In this document: piece by piece, positions 5,343 to 5,592 of the stretch
Layout of the letters: each line of letters begins with the position of its first letter
Position numbering within the stretch: the first letter of the stretch is position 1
Source of the DNA: Chitinophagaceae bacterium UBA1946
GTDB taxonomy: Bacteria > Bacteroidota > Bacteroidia > Chitinophagales > Chitinophagaceae
Assembly: GCA_002336815.1 (NCBI GenBank)
Contig: DDEU01000045.1
Location: 335-5,926, forward strand
Direction: 5' to 3'
DNA length: 5,592 nucleotides
Program-made: the position numbers and the translations under genes
Notes under the pieces: model-generated
Told to the model about the DNA's origin: nothing
Databases searched by the model: none
Seen by the model: only the letters and a program-made list of their open reading frames with translations

Positions 5343-5592
5343 ATGGCAAACGAACAGAACATATTTGCAACGCTGATAGCTCACTGCAAAGAATACGGTT
5401 ATATTTTTCAAAGCAGTGAAATTTATGATGGCCTGGCGGCGGTATACGACTATGGCCAGAATGGTGCCCAGTTAAAAAAGAATATCCGGGATTACTGGTG
5501 GAAGAGCATGACGCAACTGCACGACAATATCGTGGGTATTGATGCCGCTATTTTTATGCACCCCACTACCTGGAAAGCCAGCGGCCACGTTG
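5343..5592 (+). CDS. glyQS: Glycyl-tRNA synthetase, single-chain class II form, N-terminal part only
   Basis: Joins glycine to tRNA-Gly with ATP in the cytoplasm. Only 83 codons plus one base lie in the window; the family is normally around 450-500 residues, so most of the gene is beyond the edge. The visible part is diagnostic of the homodimeric GlyRS: FQSSEIY at 22-28, YDYG at 35-38, the YWWKSM stretch at 51-56 and IVGIDAAIFMHP leading to the SGHV motif at 80-83, which is the start of the class II core with motif 1. The ATG at 5343 is chosen because family N-termini begin just before the catalytic FxSSEIY segment and a clean promoter element stands seven bases upstream. No Shine-Dalgarno sequence and no T-box leader is seen. 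It lies 68 bp after the SH3 gene in the same direction. Confidence 0.95.
   Translation, partial: MANEQNIFATLIAHCKEYGYIFQSSEIYDGLAAVYDYGQNGAQLKKNIRDYWWKSMTQLHDNIVGIDAAIFMHPTTWKASGHV

Overview
The window looks like ordinary chromosomal sequence from a member of the Bacteroidota, most likely the Chitinophagaceae or a close relative. The reasons are the protein styles (a long B12-dependent NrdJ with a TSCPD-type tail, a single-chain glycyl-tRNA synthetase, a small secreted SH3 protein), the absence of Shine-Dalgarno sequences before the genes, and promoter elements resembling the Bacteroidota -7 motif TAnnTTTG just upstream of two start codons. The lineage is inferred from these traits, not from a database comparison.

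Layout: positions 1-3319 hold almost all of one large minus-strand gene, nrdJ, the adenosylcobalamin-dependent (class II) ribonucleotide reductase. It begins at 3319 and leaves the window at position 1, only shortly before its expected C-terminus. Positions 3320-3708 are a divergent intergenic region of 389 bp. Its nrdJ-proximal half has DnaA-box-like nonamers, an inverted repeat and a weak nrdJ promoter candidate. Its other half has a structured element with two competing hairpins ending in seven T residues. From 3709 everything is on the plus strand: dtd (D-aminoacyl-tRNA deacylase), a MazG-like nucleotide pyrophosphohydrolase, a secreted SH3-domain protein whose start overlaps the mazG stop as ATGA, and, behind its own likely promoter, the first 83 codons of glycyl-tRNA synthetase (glyQS).

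Functionally the genes are housekeeping. NrdJ makes deoxynucleotides, the MazG-like enzyme hydrolyses unwanted nucleoside triphosphates, DTD removes D-amino acids (and possibly glycine) mischarged onto tRNA, and GlyRS charges tRNA-Gly. The SH3 protein is the odd member: it is predicted to leave the cytoplasm, yet it appears translationally coupled to mazG.

I see no mobile element, CRISPR array, tRNA, rRNA or clear new defence or metabolic system. The parts most worth a second look are the divergent intergenic region (possible DnaA control of nrdJ; an attenuator-like element before dtd) and the coupling of the uncharacterised secreted protein to nucleotide and tRNA quality-control genes.
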